Below are positions 4,648-6,040 of a stretch of DNA of 6,040 nt, piece by piece (the stretch's first letter is position 1; every line of letters begins with the position of its first letter). Both the position numbers and the translations under genes were made by a program. The notes under the pieces are model-generated. The model saw only the letters and a list, made by a program, of their open reading frames with translations, ran no database searches and was not told the origin of the DNA. The stretch comes from Oscillospiraceae bacterium (lineage in GTDB: Bacteria; Bacillota; Clostridia; Clostridiales; Clostridiaceae), in NCBI GenBank assembly GCA_009785875.1, contig WQUF01000145.1:1-6040 (forward strand). Direction: 5' to 3'.

Positions 4648-5799
4648 TTATTTTACCTGTGACATGTCCATCAAAGTTTTTGACATCAGTTTTTTAAATG
4701 CAGTCTTATCAATAGAGCCTTTAAGATACCCCAAGTCTTTCAAATTAAACCTCACATCAAACACATCTTTAAATTTACCTTGCATTCTGGAAGCTATGGC
4801 AGCAGCTTTGTTTCGTTTAAAATCTAAAAGGTGCTGCATCAATGGGCTTAATAGAGTTTGGCTTACTTCAATGGTTATCTTGGTCTTTTGGGGCAATATT
4901 TCATTGATCCTCTTAATATCTTTTTCTAATTGTTCTACAGTAATATCCTCTTTATTTGTCAAGAGTTTAAGCCTAAAGATAGCTTTAACTCCTTCTTTGC
5001 CACAAGTCTCTAAGATCTTCTCTTGTATATCTTTTGGAACCTTGGTTAAATAAGTTGCAACTTGCATTGTGATCTCCTCATCATACAACAAAGTCTGTGC
5101 TGGTTCGCATAAGCTCTTTACCTTTAAATAATTAAAAACCGTCGATTCACAAATCTTAAATTGTTTCGAAAGTTCCATCCCAATGTTTTTCTCGTTACGA
5201 AAATTTTTTGTTCTTTTCATAATTTCGTAATTTTCTAAGAGTGCACGTACCATATTTCCTTTAGAAATTTTTCTAAATGAGATATTGGACTCAATCATTA
5301 TCGAGCGAATAAACAATTCATCAACTTCTTCAAAAGGTATTACATAGCAAGGTATATATCGATATTCCTCTAAAAATTTTTTTTGATATATATCGCAATA
5401 AGCTAGCAGTCTGCATCGACCGATTATTACATTATACCTTCCGAATTTATCGACAGTGACATAAATAGGATAAATTAAGCCAACATTTTCTATGGAACGG
5501 ATGAGGTCAACCTGTTCCATTTTAGTAGGCCATTCGAACAAATTCCATGGAGCAAAGTCATCGTTTATTATATCGATATCGATCATCTGCACTTTATTAA
5601 AGAATTCTGGCTTTTCATTAAAAATCTTAGACCTTCTGAGCAGAACATCATTATCGTGTTTTCTCATATCTTCAATAAACTCAGGGGAGTGATTTAAAGG
5701 GATATCTTCAGCGAGTATTCTTGTGTGATCTGTCTTAAGCCTATAATTTGGTCTAAGATCCTCACCTATAATAATTCTTTCTTCTTTAATTCTCTTCAT
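4648..5799 (-). CDS. ParB/Srx-like nuclease-domain protein, solo
   Basis: This encodes 383 residues. The ATG at 5799-5797 is chosen because GGAGG (5812-5808) lies eight bases upstream; an in-frame ATG at 5847 would add 16 residues but lacks such a site. Residues about 75-155 match the ParB N-terminal domain: SIENVGLIYPIYVTVDKFGRYNVIIGRCRLLA, then IPCYVI. The canonical GERRxRA box is altered to GRCRLLA (127-133), and the ENxQR box to ESNISFR (170-176), so CTP binding may be changed. A helix-turn-helix follows, about 206-226 (IGMELSKQFKICESTVFNYLK). The N-terminal 70 residues and the C-terminal 130 do not match anything I recognise. There is no ParA neighbour in the window. It could be a plasmid- or element-derived partition factor or a DNA-binding regulator. 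Confidence 0.82.
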   Translation of the reverse strand: MKRIKEERIIIGEDLRPNYRLKTDHTRILAEDIPLNHSPEFIEDMRKHDNDVLLRRSKIFNEKPEFFNKVQMIDIDIINDDFAPWNLFEWPTKMEQVDLIRSIENVGLIYPIYVTVDKFGRYNVIIGRCRLLAYCDIYQKKFLEEYRYIPCYVIPFEEVDELFIRSIMIESNISFRKISKGNMVRALLENYEIMKRTKNFRNEKNIGMELSKQFKICESTVFNYLKVKSLCEPAQTLLYDEEITMQVATYLTKVPKDIQEKILETCGKEGVKAIFRLKLLTNKEDITVEQLEKDIKRINEILPQKTKITIEVSQTLLSPLMQHLLDFKRNKAAAIASRMQGKFKDVFDVRFNLKDLGYLKGSIDKTAFKKLMSKTLMDMSQVK

Positions 5800-5841
5800 T
5801 GATAAATCCTCCAAAATAATATTTATATAGAAACCTACTTT

Positions 5842-5869
5842 TAGCATATGCGCAGAAAAAATAAAAGTG
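5842..5869 (-). promoter_or_regulatory. Possible sporulation-type (sigma-K-like) promoter of the ParB-like gene
   Basis: On the minus strand, CAC (5869-5867) and CATATGCTA (5850-5842) are separated by 16 bases from AC, resembling the sigma-K pattern AC-N16/17-CATAnnnTA. No convincing SigA promoter was found upstream of this gene. The match is short and could be chance. Confidence 0.15.
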
Positions 5870-5919
5870 ATTAATAAAATAGATTTTTTTTTTAAAATTT
5901 TAATCGAGATTTTATCACC

Positions 5920-5952
5920 ATTATATGTAAGTATACATAGTATAATATGTAA
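5920..5952. promoter_or_regulatory. Repeat pair around the -10 box in the divergent intergenic region (candidate operator)
   Basis: ATTATATGTAA (5920-5930) and ATAATATGTAA (5942-5952) are direct repeats matching at 10 of 11 positions, spaced 22 bp, about two helical turns. An inverted half, TACATA (5934-5939), lies between them and is complementary to TATGTA (5924-5929). A perfect TATAAT (5941-5946) pointing to the + strand gene overlaps the second copy; its -35 (CCATTA, 5918-5923) is poor, as in regulated promoters. The arrangement suits a repressor or activator site, possibly for the adjacent ParB-like protein, which is inference. A run of ten T residues (5884-5893) lies nearby. Confidence 0.4.
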
Positions 5953-5979
5953 CCATTATTAAAAATTGGAGATGATCAT

Positions 5980-6040
5980 ATGATCAATGCAGTCGTACAA
6001 AAAAATGCAGTAGTTGTAGTATATGACACACTCTCAGATG
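5980..6040 (+). CDS. Unidentified protein, N-terminal fragment (cut by window end)
   Basis: An ATG at 5980 preceded by GGAG (5968-5971, eight bases away) opens a frame that stays open to the window end. It reads MINAVVQKNAVVVVYDTLSD. The start is well placed behind a TATAAT at 5941-5946. Twenty residues, with a beta-strand-like run of valines, are too few to assign a family. It is divergent from the ParB-like gene, with 180 bases between the two starts, so the two may share regulation. Confidence 0.55.
   Translation, partial: MINAVVQKNAVVVVYDTLSD

Noticed and set aside
4664..5053. Open frame of 129 codons on the + strand
   Set aside because: It is the antisense shadow of the ParB-like gene, with no ribosome binding site and a composition typical of reverse frames.
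5799..5847. Longer start (ATG at 5847) for the ParB-like protein
   Set aside because: The extra 16 residues are AT-rich with no upstream Shine-Dalgarno, whereas the ATG at 5799 has GGAGG at ideal distance.

Overview
The window looks like the chromosome of a low-GC, Gram-positive anaerobe of the Clostridia type. The reasons are AT-rich DNA, strong GGAGG ribosome binding sites before most genes, the order tuf–rpmG–secE–nusG–rplK–rplA–rplJ–rplL, a Firmicutes-style L10 leader with an intrinsic attenuator, and a group IIC-like intron relic. I cannot name the genus from the sequence alone.

Bases 1–3666 are a core translation and transcription block, all on the + strand. It holds the last 57 codons of tuf (EF-Tu), a gap with a strong promoter set inside a large imperfect palindrome, then rpmG (L33), secE, nusG, rplK (L11), rplA (L1), rplJ (L10) and rplL (L7/L12). 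Two autoregulatory RNA elements can be read directly. One is a copy of the 23S rRNA L1-binding motif placed just before the rplA Shine-Dalgarno. The other is an L10 leader before rplJ, whose receptor stem, antiterminator and terminator are mutually exclusive. Together they would match L1 and L10/L12 synthesis to rRNA supply. An AU-rich intrinsic terminator closes the operon after rplL.

Bases 3667–6040 are accessory. Where rpoB would normally follow rplL, the sequence instead holds, directly after the terminator, about 125 nt matching the 5' end of a bacterial group IIC intron, with the rest of the intron missing. Next comes a minus-strand gene for a 167-residue coiled-coil protein carrying four 42-bp tandem repeats and its own near-consensus promoter. 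A gene-free stretch with short AGTGAAW repeats follows. Then there is a minus-strand gene for a 383-residue ParB-like protein without a visible ParA partner, and finally the first codons of an unidentified + strand gene, divergent from the ParB-like gene across a repeat-containing intergenic region.

The main points of interest are the rRNA mimic, the L10 switch geometry, the palindrome around the rpmG–secE–nusG promoter, the intron stub at a terminator, and the accessory insert between rplL and the expected rpoB. No complete new system can be claimed from this window. The right-hand unit (ParB-like gene plus divergent partner) is cut by the window edge.
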